The position numbers were made by a program, and so were the translations under genes. From the NCBI GenBank assembly GCA_012031415.1, contig JAAUTN010000001.1, positions 1 to 64,000 of the forward strand: a stretch of DNA of 64,000 nucleotides, read 5' to 3'. The notes under the pieces were generated by a model. The model was given only the letters and a program-made list of their open reading frames with translations, did no database searches and was not told the DNA's origin. Positions within the stretch are counted from its first letter, which is position 1; the number at the start of each line of letters is the position of its first letter. The DNA comes from Leptolyngbyaceae cyanobacterium SM1_4_3 (GTDB taxonomy: Bacteria; Cyanobacteriota; Cyanobacteriia; Elainellales; Elainellaceae). This document shows, in pieces, positions 53,305 to 63,842 of this stretch.

Positions 53305-54519
53305 ATGAATATATTAAAACGTATCCTATCGCTAAAGTTCTCAGTGCTGTTTTGTTTGGGGCTATTTGCCGTCTATCTGGCTGTATTTCTGTTCTATGAT
53401 CAGTTCCGTTTTCCGCTCGTGTGGGATGAGAAACACTTTTGGGAAGCCAGCCTGCTCTTTAGCGACAGCTTTATTCCTAATCTAAATCAGCTTAGAAATT
53501 ACGGAGCGCTCAACACACCGCTGCCATTTATCATTTTCGGCATACTTGAGAATTTGACTGGTAACGGTATCCTTGCTGGTCGCTTGCTAAACTTGTTACT
53601 CTCGTTCGTGATGATCTGCCTGATCGCATTTCCCTTTGCTCAAAAGGGCAAGAACGGTGCGTTAGCCGCTTGTGGGCTTCTAATATTTCCCTACTATCTT
53701 TGGTTAAGTAGTCATCTCTATACAGATATCATTGCTACTTTTTTTGTCTTTTTGGGCTTTTGGCTCTATCTTCGCAATCAGCACGTGTGGAGCAGTTTGG
53801 CTTTTATACTAGCGATCGCCTCTCGTCAATATATGTTGGCTTTCCCCGTTGCACTAGCTGCTTACGAACTGGTTTCCTCGCTCAAATCTGGGTTTCAGTT
53901 ACGCTTACGACATTTAGCGCCCCTTGTTGCTGCGGCAACAATTTTTGGCTGGTTTTGGCTGTTTAAAGGACTTGCACCAGAGACGGCGATCGCCACTCAA
54001 AACACGCCTTCTGTGCAGCAGTCAACCTGGTCATTTTCACTCAGCCCCAGTTTATACTTCTTGAGTTGTATAGGGCTATATTTTGTCATTCCAGAATGGA
54101 TTCTATTTAATAGAAACTTCAGCCTAAAAAAAATTCTTATCTTCAGAAATGCTAGTTTGGCGCTTATCTTACTTCCTATCTTTGTGTTTTTCCCACCCCT
54201 GGAAACACATGGAGTGTTAACTAAGATAATCAACTTTCTGCCTAATACAACCATTACACTAGCTGTACTTTACGTTTTGGCTTTGCTAGTCTGTATGCGC
54301 TTTACACGAACTAACCTTACCTTCTGGTTATTGTTTGTCAATTGCGGACTCATGCTTAAAGCTTACCCCTGGGATAAGTACGCACTCCCACTGCTTGTAA
54401 TTTTTTGGTACTTTAAAGCAGCCGATGTTTTAGATAGCGGGTTTCCAAATAGAGTAGACGCTCCTAAAGCTCAGATTGCTAATCCGGAAAATAATGGTCT
54501 GTTTGACCAACCTCTATAG
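53305..54519 (+). CDS. Polytopic membrane protein, glycosyltransferase-39/ArnT-like
   Basis: About 404 residues with ten or more hydrophobic helices. After the first helix comes a periplasmic acidic motif (FPLVWDEKHFWEASLLF), as in GT-C glycosyltransferases where Asp-Glu is catalytic. Then NYGALNTPLPFIIFGI and LAGRLLNLLLSF. Lipid-linked sugar donors are expected substrates; that is family knowledge, not shown here. The longer frame begins at GTG 53260, and I prefer the ATG at 53305. Convergent with another membrane glycosyltransferase-like gene. Confidence 0.65.
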   Translation: MNILKRILSLKFSVLFCLGLFAVYLAVFLFYDQFRFPLVWDEKHFWEASLLFSDSFIPNLNQLRNYGALNTPLPFIIFGILENLTGNGILAGRLLNLLLSFVMICLIAFPFAQKGKNGALAACGLLIFPYYLWLSSHLYTDIIATFFVFLGFWLYLRNQHVWSSLAFILAIASRQYMLAFPVALAAYELVSSLKSGFQLRLRHLAPLVAAATIFGWFWLFKGLAPETAIATQNTPSVQQSTWSFSLSPSLYFLSCIGLYFVIPEWILFNRNFSLKKILIFRNASLALILLPIFVFFPPLETHGVLTKIINFLPNTTITLAVLYVLALLVCMRFTRTNLTFWLLFVNCGLMLKAYPWDKYALPLLVIFWYFKAADVLDSGFPNRVDAPKAQIANPENNGLFDQPL

Positions 54520-54531
54520 TTCTACAGTAAC

Positions 54532-56264
54532 TTAAAGGGAATTAGGTCTACGCGAAAACCCAGCTTCGATACCTTGATTGGGATTTCGCAAATGGATGTC
54601 CTCATCGGGTTTACCCGTACAGGGCAGTTCTGTATCCCAGCACACTCCCCTCGAATTTCGTGGGGAGAAGTATGTTACATCATTAGTTTGGTTTTCCAGT
54701 ACTTCTACATCAGCAAATGGAGGAGGGAGAAGGAAGCGCGATCGCACTTCTAGACTTGTCAAACTAACTGCTATCAGGGTAGTCAAGAATAATAGAACAA
54801 AAAGGTTTTGACGCTGTAGTTTTTGAAATTGCAGCGAAGGCATCAATTGGTTAGCAGCTTTGGATAAATTCAACTGGAACTTTGACTGGATTAGAATAGC
54901 AGCCAACAGAATAGGTGAAAGGACAAAGTATCCCAACCCAAACCTTAGCAGGGGAGCTTGTGATATGGCGAAGGTACTCCCAACAAATGCTAGAGCTAAA
55001 ACCCAGAGGTAGCTAAAATTTTGTTTGGCTCGATATTCTTTAAATATGGGAACAGATGCCAAAACAGATAGCCCAACCAGCAGCACAATCAGCTTACTTG
55101 AGTTGATTGAGTTGAGCCACTTCCAAAACAACCACACACCAGAGTTCACTTCAGGTGGGGGAGAACCAAACCAAGTGCCCCAGCCACGAGTCACTTCCGC
55201 AGTTGCTTTAGCTTCCTCGGCGGTCACTGCCAGGGTACATCAAGACATAAAACAGAAGAAGGGTAGAGCGGACAGCCGGAGGTGATTACCCCAAAGGAAA
55301 GTATGGGTAGCAAAAGCAAGATAATTACCACACTGCCTATCCACAATCGCTGTAGGCTAAACCCTCTGCAAAAGAAATAGAACAAACTAGCGACAAATAG
55401 AAGAGGTAAAGCAGTTAACTTAATCGATGTTGCTCCAATCGCCAGGATTAGGGGAACCACATCAGTGTGGAAACCTGCATACTTGACTTGATCATCAGCA
55501 GGTGAAGCAAAGTTTAATAGTATTGTCCAGGCTACTATACCTGTCAGAAAAATAACTGGAATGTCAGGAGAAGGAGAAATTAAAACAGTTGATAAAAGAC
55601 GGGTCGAAAAAATTCCTAAAACTGCTACGGGCTGGAAAAATAGGATAAACCAGTCACTAGTGGTCGATCTTTTGCTGAAGACTCGAATCAAGCAAATTAA
55701 ACAGTGTAATGATGACAGAAACAGAACAAATCCATTGGTTACGGCACTAGCTCGACCTTCTAAGAAAACATCATTTAACGGGGCGGCAAGAGCAAACCAT
55801 GTAGAGGAAAAGCCAAACTGCCTTAAGAGAAGCGCGATTCCGGGTACTGCACCAAATTCTGATAGCCAGCGAATTGCTCCGTAGTGGTAAAGACCTGTAT
55901 CGAGCCAGGTTACTCTTTGCGTAGTCAAGATGGCGACCCCAAACGCCAGAGTCAAGCCAACCGTGAGTAAAACTGGTGTCAGGTGCGATCGCAACATCGA
56001 GATCTCACGCCGCACCCGTTGAGATCGTAGCGATAGAGAAACGGGTATGGCAGCAACCAGTCCCCCTATCAGTGGCGACAGAGGCACGATAAAGGATGCG
56101 GTCAGAAGTGCAGTAGCCAGGAGAACGACCCCTAGCCAGAGCGCAACCATCAGCCGATCGCCCAATCTTGTGAAAACACTTGTTCTCAAACTACTCAGCA
56201 AGGCTGCGCCAGTTAACCCGCAAACCATGCTTAAAAGAGTCCAAACAGCAATAAAGTAGAGCAT
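54532..56264 (-). CDS. Polytopic membrane protein (LIC_10190-like), interrupted by a frameshift
   Basis: The first frame (56264-55224) and second (55227-54532) together give about 577 residues with about twelve helices. WLDTGLYHYGAIRWLSEFG and FGFSSTWFALAAPLND are typical of this GT-C-like family. They meet at CPLYPSSVLCLDVPW: adding one G to the GG at 55230-55231 (minus strand TGGCAG to TGGGCAG) gives PW-AVTAEEAKATAEVTRGWG without a stop. Function probably in glycan or polysaccharide assembly. Ends 13 bases from the convergent gene. Confidence 0.75.
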
Positions 56265-56799
56265 AACTGAATCTTCAATCGCTAAAGTTTGCTGGGCGAC
56301 AAGCTCAAAATTTTCATTTTAGTCAGATTTACGGTGAGAGCAAGTGACTCCTCCAATTTAAGAGAAGCTAAATAGCGAAATATTTACGTTGTCTTAATAA
56401 ACTCAGTATCAGACGACATGATTTTAAAGAACACGTGAAGGTGGAACCGTTTCAACTAATTGTGACTCAGTTTTTATATATAGTGATCAAAAAGTGATCG
56501 CAAAAATGAGGAGGTGTTCAGTGGATTTTACTTAAGCTTTGCAGGTCATTTTAGTTCAACACCATCTTCTCTTCATGTTGTTTACTGATTGCATAGCAAC
56601 ACTTAATAGTGCAGTTGGATGTAGTTCAGCGTAAGCGGCGGCGGTATCCCTCCAAAAGATGAAAGGTGTAAGTCTTGCTCCGGACAAGAGAGCAGTTCGT
56701 TGGTAGTAATTCTTGTCAAGGTCTGTTAAAAAATCGTAAGGAGTTCAAAATTTAAAGTTGCATTTTTAGGCACTATCTGGAGACAAGTGAGTATTTGTA
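56265..56799. promoter_or_regulatory. Upstream region of the polysaccharide cluster
   Basis: 535 bases without a gene, likely the promoter and leader of the 56800-64000 glycan operon. It contains GGCGGCGGTATC at about 56636-56647, which superficially recalls an ops site, but not convincingly. AT-rich around 56450-56480. Confidence 0.5.
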
Positions 56800-57843
56800 A
56801 TGACTTTAATCAGTTCAGATGTACGACCTCCCGTAGAGCCAACGATTTCGATCGTGATTCCGGTTTACAATGGAGGAGAGAGTTTCCGTGAGTGCTTGGC
56901 GAATCTGGCTAAGTTTGTTCCTCCATCAACAGAAATCATTGTTGTCGTAGATGGCGGAACAGATGACTCTTGGCGCTTAGCCGAGGAGTCTGGAGCAAAG
57001 GTCATCAAGTTTCCAACCGCGGGTGGCCCGGCACGAGCTAGAAATGCAGGAGCGCAGGTGGCTCAAAGTGACATTCTGTTTTTTATCGATGCCGATGTCA
57101 CAATTGGATCTGATACCCTGAAGCAGGTGGCGATCGCCTTCCAAACTCATCCTAATCTTACAGCGCTAATTGGTTCCTATGATGATGCCCCTGGCGCTCC
57201 TAATTTTCTGTCCCAATATAAGAATTTGTTTCACCATTACACTCACCAAACGGGATGTGAAGAAGCATCTACGTTCTGGGGTGCCTGTGGCGCAATCAAA
57301 CGGGAAGTGTTCCTGGAAATTGGCGGATTTGATGAGGCGTATCGCTATCCCTCAATTGAGGACATTGAACTAGGATATCGCCTTAAGCGCTCAGGGCATC
57401 AAATTCGGCTGTGCAAAGAGGTTCAGGTCAAACATTTGAAATGCTGGAAACCTGTTTCCTTATTGAAGGCTGAATTCTTTTATCGCGCTCTCCCCTGGAC
57501 AGAACTGCTGTGGCGCGATCGCCAGTTCGTCAATGACTTAAACCTGAAAACTTCGAGTCGTGTCAGTCTGGCGCTAACCTACGGGCTGCTAGCTGCACTG
57601 GTGTCAAGCTGGTGGTGGACACTAGCCCTAGTTTTTGCAGGAATCTTGAGCCTGTCCTTATTGCTGCTTAACTTTCCGGTCTACCAATTTTTCCAACGCA
57701 AGCGAGGATTATGGTTTGCGGTGCAGACCATTCCCTGGCACTGGCTTTATTTTCTCTATAGCGGACTTGCTTTTGCGACTGGAACCATTCGCTACCACGT
57801 TCGTCAATATAGGATTGCCAAAACTAGGTTTTCTCAAGTCTAA
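56800..57843 (+). CDS. Family 2 glycosyltransferase, membrane-associated
   Basis: 347 residues. GT-A catalytic domain at 1-240 with IVIPVYNGGESFRECLANL, VVDGGTDDSW, NAGAQVAQSDILFFIDADV (DxD-like) and WGACGAIKREVFLEIGGFDE. The C-terminal 100 residues hold two hydrophobic helices (LTYGLLAALVSSWWWTLALV, LFAVQTIPWHWLYF type). First gene of the glycan cluster. Confidence 0.88.
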   Translation: MTLISSDVRPPVEPTISIVIPVYNGGESFRECLANLAKFVPPSTEIIVVVDGGTDDSWRLAEESGAKVIKFPTAGGPARARNAGAQVAQSDILFFIDADVTIGSDTLKQVAIAFQTHPNLTALIGSYDDAPGAPNFLSQYKNLFHHYTHQTGCEEASTFWGACGAIKREVFLEIGGFDEAYRYPSIEDIELGYRLKRSGHQIRLCKEVQVKHLKCWKPVSLLKAEFFYRALPWTELLWRDRQFVNDLNLKTSSRVSLALTYGLLAALVSSWWWTLALVFAGILSLSLLLLNFPVYQFFQRKRGLWFAVQTIPWHWLYFLYSGLAFATGTIRYHVRQYRIAKTRFSQV

Positions 57844-57952
57844 AGATATCCATTTTAGTAAGAGTCCATTTCTACTCATGAAGAATGGACACTTGTTAAA
57901 AGTTTTACAGTCGAGAATAGTCACACTTTGAAGGATACCTGGAGAAGAGTTA

Positions 57953-59443
57953 ATGAGACGTTATCCCGTTGCAATTGTGGGTGCTGGCCCGGCTGGGCTG
58001 ACTGCTGCCTATCAATTGGTCAAGCAAGGCATCCAATCCATCGTTCTAGAGAAGTCTGACAAAGTTGGGGGAATTTCCAGAACCGAAACCTACAAGGGCT
58101 ACCGCTTTGACATTGGTGGACATCGGTTTTTTACCAAAGTGACTGAGGTTGAACAGTTTTGGCACGAAATTCTGACAAACGATTTCATCAAAGTTCCCCG
58201 TCTGTCACGAATCTACTACCAGAGTAAGTTTTATAACTACCCGCTCTCTCTATTTAACGCACTTAGCAATCTGGGCGTTGTCACCAGTTTCATGATTTTG
58301 GTGAGTTACCTCAAGGCAAAGCTGAAGGCAAAGTTGCTGCCTAAAAAAGAACTAGAAACTTTTGAAGAGTGGGTAACTGACTGCTTTGGCTATCGGCTTT
58401 ACCGCATCTTTTTCAAAACTTATACCGAGAAGGTGTGGGGCATTCCGTGCAACAAAATTCGGGCAGACTGGGCGGCTCAGCGAATTCAGGGGATGTCTCT
58501 GAAAAGAGCGGTAATCAATGCCATCTTTGGCAGCCAAAATGCAAAGAGTTTGATTAAAGAGTTTGACTATCCACGTCTTGGACCAGGAATGATGTGGGAG
58601 CGCTGTCAAGAGATTCTAGACAGCAAAGATTCTCCGGTTGAACTTCATACTTCAGTCGTTCGGGTAGAGCGAGAGGGAACTCGGATTAAGAGCATTACAG
58701 CGCAGAAAGGCGATCAGACTTTTCAAATTGAGGCAGATCATTTCATCTCCAGTATGCCCGTCACTGCGTTGCTGCATCGGCTTGACCCAGCACCGCCTGA
58801 GTATGTCTTGGAAGCCGCAAGAGGGCTAAAATATCGGGACTTCTTGATTGTGTCTCTGGTCATCAATCAGCCAAGTCTGTTTCCAGATAACTGGATTTAC
58901 ATCCATAGTCCAGAATTTAGAGTAGGTAGAATTCAAAATTTCAAGAATTGGAGTCCGGAGATGGTGCCTGATGCTAGCAAAACCTGCCTGGGCATGGAGT
59001 ATTTTTGCAGCGAAGGAGATGACATTTGGGAGATGGCAGATGCCGATCTGATCAAGCTAGCAAGCCGTGAAGCGGTCAGTTTAGGGCTGGGAGTCAATGA
59101 GGGCGATGTGGAAGATGGAACGGTGATTCGTCAATACAAAGCCTATCCGGTTTATGACGGTGAATATCGTCAGCACTTACAGGTGATTCAAGACTATATG
59201 CAAACCTTTGAAAACCTGCAAACAGTGGGCCGCAACGGAATGCATCGCTATAACAATCAAGATCACTCAATGTTGACGGCAATGCTAGCAGCTAGAAACA
59301 TCATGGGCGAAAAGCACGATTTGTGGAATGTTAACACAGAGCGGTCTTACCATGAGGAGTTTACAAAACAGCAGTGGCCAAGCGTTAAGGAGCAGAGCCA
59401 GGGAGGGCGATCGCCCATCGAAGCAACGGTTGGCAACTCCTAA
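57953..59443 (+). CDS. NAD(P)/FAD-dependent oxidoreductase of the glycan cluster (UDP-galactopyranose-mutase-like)
   Basis: 496 residues. FAD site YPVAIVGAGPAGLTAAYQLV at about residues 3-22, GGISRTETYKGYRFDIGGHR, then an FAD-contacting C-terminus (GRNGMHRYNNQDHSMLTAML). The family is related to UDP-galactopyranose mutase and protoporphyrinogen oxidase and is often found next to glycosyltransferases. The reaction is not known; it may modify a lipid-linked sugar. The gene starts 109 bases after the GT2 gene in the same direction. Confidence 0.85.
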   Translation: MRRYPVAIVGAGPAGLTAAYQLVKQGIQSIVLEKSDKVGGISRTETYKGYRFDIGGHRFFTKVTEVEQFWHEILTNDFIKVPRLSRIYYQSKFYNYPLSLFNALSNLGVVTSFMILVSYLKAKLKAKLLPKKELETFEEWVTDCFGYRLYRIFFKTYTEKVWGIPCNKIRADWAAQRIQGMSLKRAVINAIFGSQNAKSLIKEFDYPRLGPGMMWERCQEILDSKDSPVELHTSVVRVEREGTRIKSITAQKGDQTFQIEADHFISSMPVTALLHRLDPAPPEYVLEAARGLKYRDFLIVSLVINQPSLFPDNWIYIHSPEFRVGRIQNFKNWSPEMVPDASKTCLGMEYFCSEGDDIWEMADADLIKLASREAVSLGLGVNEGDVEDGTVIRQYKAYPVYDGEYRQHLQVIQDYMQTFENLQTVGRNGMHRYNNQDHSMLTAMLAARNIMGEKHDLWNVNTERSYHEEFTKQQWPSVKEQSQGGRSPIEATVGNS

Positions 59444-59477
59444 TTCAACCCAAGTGTAGACCTATCGGAGTGAGAAA

Positions 59478-60428
59478 ATGAATCAGCCACTTTCTCAGGA
59501 ACCTCAACCTGCTTCATCCTATCCGTTTGTATCTGTAATCATTCCGGTTTACAACGATGCGGGGCGGCTGAAGATTTGTTTGGAAGCGCTAGCAAATCAG
59601 ACTTATCCTCAGTCGCAGTACGAAATTATTGTGATCGACAATGGCTCTGATGCAGTTGAACAGGTTGAGGCAGTGGTGGCTCAATATCCTAATGCGATCG
59701 CCACTCAAGAACTCAAACCTGGTTCCTACGCCGCCCGCAATCATGGACTAACCCTGACAAAGGGAGAAGTGATTGCTTTCACCGATGCAGACTGTGTTCC
59801 AGCAGTCGATTGGTTAGAGAAAGGGGTGCATCATTTGCTCACTACTCTAAACTGTGGGCAAGTTGTAGGAAAGGTTGAAATCTTCTTTGAAAATCCTGAT
59901 CGCCCCACTCCGGTAGAGCTATATGAAAGTGTCACCGCTTTTCCTCAAGAACGCCTGCTGCAACAGTTTCGAGGGGGCGCAACTGCTAATGTGTTGACCT
60001 GGCGTAAGGTGATTGATCAAGTCGGAAGCTTCAACGATCGCCTCAAGTCTAACGGAGATTTGGAGTGGGGTAAGCGGGTATTTTTGGCAGGATATCAGCA
60101 GGTTTATGCGGCTGATGTGCAGGTAGGGCACCCAGCACGGCGATCGCTAAACGAACTGCACAAACGCACGGTTCGTCTATCTGGTGGCGTATATGACCTG
60201 TACATTCAGCAAGATGCTTCTTTTTGGGAGCGTAACAAAACCTTTGCCAGACTGCTGCTCAATGACTTGGTGCCACCCGTTAACTTTATTGTCAACACCT
60301 TCAAAAACCCCAAGCTCAATCGCTTGGGTTACAAGGTAAAGGTTTCACTGGTGTTCTTTTTCGTGCGATACATTAGCGCCTGGGAAAAAACACGGCTCAA
60401 GTTTGGTGGGGTGTCCGATCGCGGCTAA
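59478..60428 (+). CDS. Family 2 glycosyltransferase
   Basis: 316 residues. SVIIPVYNDAGRLKICLEAL, EIIVIDNGSD, GSYAARNHGLTLTKGEVIAF, then TDADCVPAVDWLEKG (DxD) and GSFNDRLKSNGDLEWGKRVF. No clear membrane helix apart from a C-terminal hydrophobic stretch. Starts 34 bases after the oxidoreductase with GGAG upstream (CGGAGTG). Confidence 0.9.
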   Translation: MNQPLSQEPQPASSYPFVSVIIPVYNDAGRLKICLEALANQTYPQSQYEIIVIDNGSDAVEQVEAVVAQYPNAIATQELKPGSYAARNHGLTLTKGEVIAFTDADCVPAVDWLEKGVHHLLTTLNCGQVVGKVEIFFENPDRPTPVELYESVTAFPQERLLQQFRGGATANVLTWRKVIDQVGSFNDRLKSNGDLEWGKRVFLAGYQQVYAADVQVGHPARRSLNELHKRTVRLSGGVYDLYIQQDASFWERNKTFARLLLNDLVPPVNFIVNTFKNPKLNRLGYKVKVSLVFFFVRYISAWEKTRLKFGGVSDRG

Positions 60429-60526
60429 CGTTTTGTTTGTTGAAATGATTCTGCAATCGCCAGATTCTATTTTGCAAGGCTTATGCTAACGATTCCACAA
60501 ATACTGCATATGAATTGCTGCATACT

Positions 60527-61822
60527 ATGAGAATTGCTGTTATCGTATGTCGATTTCCGGTTTTATCTGAAACCTTTATCCTCAATCAGATTACGGGATT
60601 GATTGAGCGGGGACACGAGGTTGATATTTACGCTGAAGGCTGGGGCGATCGCTCCAAAGTTCACCCTGATGTGGAAAAATATCGCCTTCTGGATCGAACC
60701 TATCTGCTAACCGAAGTTCCTACTAATTTAGTTTGGCGATTACTTAAGGGGCTTGGATTGTTTCTAGAAAACTTTTACAAGGCACCCCGATTTTTGCTGA
60801 AATCCCTAAACGTAGCTGACTATGGGTTACAGGCAGCAGGATTATGGTTGATGTATTCCGCTATTTCCCTAATCAATAAGCAGCCTTATGACCTGATTCA
60901 CTGTCAGTTTGGCACTCAAGGCTATCGGGGAATGTTCTTTCGCAATGTTTTGCATCCCCAGCCTAAGCTGATTGTGACGTTTCGGGGACACGACATTAGC
61001 CGCTATGTGTTTGAGCATGGCGATCGCATTTACGATGAGTTGTTCAAAACGGCAGACTTTTTCCTGGCAAACTGTGAGTTCTTTCGGCAGCGGGCAATTC
61101 AGTTAGGCTGTGACCCAGATCGCATTGCGGTTCATCTCTCTGGCTTGGATTGCAGCAAGTTCACATTTACACCCCGTCGGCTGGAACCAGATAGCCCTGT
61201 GCAAATTGCGACGACAGGACGACTGGTTGAGAAGAAGGGAGTTGAGTACGCAATTCGGGCAGTAGCTCAGCAGGCTAAAACTCATCCCAACATCGAATAT
61301 CAAATCATTGGCGATGGACCGCTCAAAGATTCCCTGCAAGCGCTCATTCAGGAACTCAATGCAGTTCCTTATATTAAGCTAGTAGGCTGGAAAAACGAGC
61401 AAGAAATTATTCAAATTCTCGAAAAAACTCATTTATTTATTGCGCCCAGCATCACGGCTCAAGATGGTAATCAGGATGCTCCGATCAATGTTTTGAAGGA
61501 AGCAATGGCGATGGGTTTACCCGTGATCAGCACCTTGCATGGGGGCATTCCAGAACTGGTCGAAGATAATATTTCTGGCTTTTTAGTCCCAGAACGCGAT
61601 GTAGATGCATTATCTGAAAAACTTGGCTATTTGATTGAGCATCCCGATCGCTGGACGGAAATGGGACACGCCGGACGTGCTTTTGTCGAGCAACACTATG
61701 ATATTCACGGGTTAAATGACCGATTGGTGCAACGCTATGAGCAACTATTGGGGAGGTGTGAGCTAGAGGGGCGATCGCCCCTTTCTTCAAGGATTCCAGC
61801 ACCAGCGACCTTACACAAATAG
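60527..61822 (+). CDS. Family 4 glycosyltransferase (WcaL-like)
   Basis: About 431 residues, GT-B fold. N-terminal domain RIAVIVCRFPVLSETFILNQ, then HCQFGTQGYRG and IVTFRGHDISR. C-terminal domain ATTGRLVEKKGVEYAIRAVA, IIGDGPLKDSLQALI, and the donor motif EAMAMGLPVISTLHGGIPEL. The opening FPVLSETF is common in colanic-acid-type WcaL enzymes. I prefer the ATG at 60527 to an in-frame TTG at 60515. Confidence 0.9.
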   Translation: MRIAVIVCRFPVLSETFILNQITGLIERGHEVDIYAEGWGDRSKVHPDVEKYRLLDRTYLLTEVPTNLVWRLLKGLGLFLENFYKAPRFLLKSLNVADYGLQAAGLWLMYSAISLINKQPYDLIHCQFGTQGYRGMFFRNVLHPQPKLIVTFRGHDISRYVFEHGDRIYDELFKTADFFLANCEFFRQRAIQLGCDPDRIAVHLSGLDCSKFTFTPRRLEPDSPVQIATTGRLVEKKGVEYAIRAVAQQAKTHPNIEYQIIGDGPLKDSLQALIQELNAVPYIKLVGWKNEQEIIQILEKTHLFIAPSITAQDGNQDAPINVLKEAMAMGLPVISTLHGGIPELVEDNISGFLVPERDVDALSEKLGYLIEHPDRWTEMGHAGRAFVEQHYDIHGLNDRLVQRYEQLLGRCELEGRSPLSSRIPAPATLHK

Positions 61823-61867
61823 CTCAACATCAGGATAATTCAATACCAGTAAAAAGGATCAACTTCC

Positions 61868-62943
61868 ATGACTGAGCCAATGCTAACTGAACCAACGTCC
61901 ACTAAAGCACCTTTAGATGAGCCGCTCGTTACTATAGTAGTCGTTCCTCGTGAACGCTTTAGCTATACGCAGGAGTCTTTAGAAAGTATCTATGAACACA
62001 CGCAGTTACCCTTAAGTTAGTGTACGTAGATGGCAATTCACCGTCCAAAGTTAGTCAATATTTGCAGGCTCAGGCGCAAGCTAAAAATTTTCAAATCATT
62101 CGCACAGATTATTATCTCTACCCCAATCAGGCTAGAAATTTAGGACTAGCAAAGGTTGACACTCGCTATACCGTTTTTGTGGATAACGATGTAGTTGTCT
62201 CACCGGGTTGGCTCAACCACTTAGTGAACTGTGCCGAGGAAACTGGAGCAGGGGTGGTTGGGCCGCTAATGTGTCAAGACCTACCGCTGCATCACACGGT
62301 ACACTTTGCGGGTGGCGAATCCCACGTTTGGGTTGACAAACGAGAGCGGCGGCGATTGCGGGAAAAAATGTATAAGCAAGGGCACCAGGTTGCTGATTTG
62401 CAGAGTCAGCTTCAGCGCCAGCAAACTGAGCTAGCCGAGTTTCACTGTGTTTTAGTCCGCACTTCGGTATTTGAGCAGTTAGGCAGTCTAGATGAGCAGA
62501 TGTATAACACCAAAGAACATCTGGACTTTTGTATGAATGTCCGAGAAGCAGGGCTATCTGTTTACTTTGAACCTGCTTCAATCGTCACCTATGTGCCTGG
62601 TCCGCCGCTGGAGTGGAGTGATTTGCATTATTATATGCTGCGCTGGAGTGATGCCTGGACGCTGAATAGTTTGCATCGTCTGCGCGATAAGTGGAATTTG
62701 GTAGAGGATGGTTATTTCCAAACCAAATACAAAAAACTCGGCTGGCGACGCAAAATGACAATCGTTGCGCCTATTGTGTTACGAATGACATTAGGTTTGT
62801 ACAGTCCCAAACTAGCTGCGGTTTTGATGTGGTTTGACCGAAGGCTGAATCGACTATTGACCGATCGCCATGCTCAGCGATCGCCCCAGTCTCAGCCCGA
62901 ATCTCAATCTTCATCTGCTCCGGCTACACTGTTGAGAAGCTAA
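61868..62943 (+). CDS. Family 2 glycosyltransferase, interrupted by a frameshift
   Basis: The frame from ATG 61868 (MTEPMLTEPTSTKAPLDEPL, then VTIVVVPRERFSYTQESLES) stops at 62018. The remainder, from about 62016, gives KLVYVDGNSPSKV, RNLGLAKVDTRYTVFVDNDV (DxD), GVVGPLMCQD and FHCVLVRTSVFEQLGSLDE. Adding one T at 62012-62013 (CCCTTAAG to CCCTTTAAG) joins LP to FKLVYVDG, as expected for this GT2 group. The restored protein has about 358 residues. Between the WcaL-like gene and the exporter. Confidence 0.85.
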
Positions 62944-62969
62944 TAGGAGAACGCTAATATTTCTGAGAA

Positions 62970-63842
62970 TTGACGCAACCTATCTTGCAAAACTCCATGC
63001 CGCCTGAGATTGTTTACACTCCCGAAAGTTTGCTCAAACGTCCGCATCTGTTAGCCCACCTGATGTGGCGAGATCTGCTTGCCTCGCGTGAGTTGGCCTG
63101 GCGGCTGATGGTGCGCGACATTAACGCCCAATATCGTCAGGCTTTTTTTGGAATCATTTGGGCATTTCTTCCTCCCATCGTCATGGCGGCAGGGTTCACA
63201 CTGGCTAAAGATGCAAATGTGATTACCGTGAGTGAAACCGATATTCCCTATCCTGCCTACGTCATGTTTAGCACAGCTTTGTGGCAAACCTTTGTAGAAG
63301 CGCTGAATGGACCAATTCAAGCGGTGACGATCGCCAAACCGATGCTGGCACGAGTCAACTTTCCTAGAGAAGCACTGATTTTAGCTAAATTAGGCGAAGT
63401 TGGCTTTAACTTTGGAGTTAAGCTAATCTTGATCGTCGCTCTGTTTCTCTGGTTTCAGGTACCTGTCAGTTGGATGGTGATTTTAACTCCGGTAGCTCTG
63501 ATTCACCTGATCTTACTGGGAACGCTACTCGGAATTTTACTGGCTCCTCTGGGCGTGTTGTACCAGGACGTTTCCAAAGGACTCACTATGTTAACCGGAT
63601 TTTGGTTGTTTATTACACCAGTGGTTTATCCTATTCCCAAAGAAGGGATATTTGGGCTGCTGGTCAGGCTTAATCCAGTGACCCCCCTACTGGTGACGAC
63701 GCGAGAACTTGCGACTACAGGGGTTATTTCAGATGCCGGGAGTTTTTGGCTGGTCAGCGCTCTCACTCTGTTGGGGGTGATATTTACCTGGGTGATGTTT
63801 CGTCTGGCAATGCCGTATGTGATTGAGAGGGTGAGTTCATAA
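62970..63842 (+). CDS. ABC-2 type polysaccharide export permease (Wzm-like)
   Basis: 290 residues with about six helices: RDINAQYRQAFFGIIWAFLP, PPIVMAAGFTLAKD, and a terminal GVIFTWVMFRLAMPYVIERV. The DINAQYRQAFFGIIWAFL motif is typical of O-antigen and capsule exporters. Starts at TTG 62970 or, perhaps better, ATG 62997. Its stop overlaps the start of the ATPase gene (TAATG), the usual coupling. Confidence 0.9.
   Translation: MTQPILQNSMPPEIVYTPESLLKRPHLLAHLMWRDLLASRELAWRLMVRDINAQYRQAFFGIIWAFLPPIVMAAGFTLAKDANVITVSETDIPYPAYVMFSTALWQTFVEALNGPIQAVTIAKPMLARVNFPREALILAKLGEVGFNFGVKLILIVALFLWFQVPVSWMVILTPVALIHLILLGTLLGILLAPLGVLYQDVSKGLTMLTGFWLFITPVVYPIPKEGIFGLLVRLNPVTPLLVTTRELATTGVISDAGSFWLVSALTLLGVIFTWVMFRLAMPYVIERVSS

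Noticed and set aside
56630-56650. ops/JUMPstart element before the glycan cluster
   Set aside because: Only GGCGGTA of the core matches, without the rest of the consensus, and RfaH-type control is not established in cyanobacteria.
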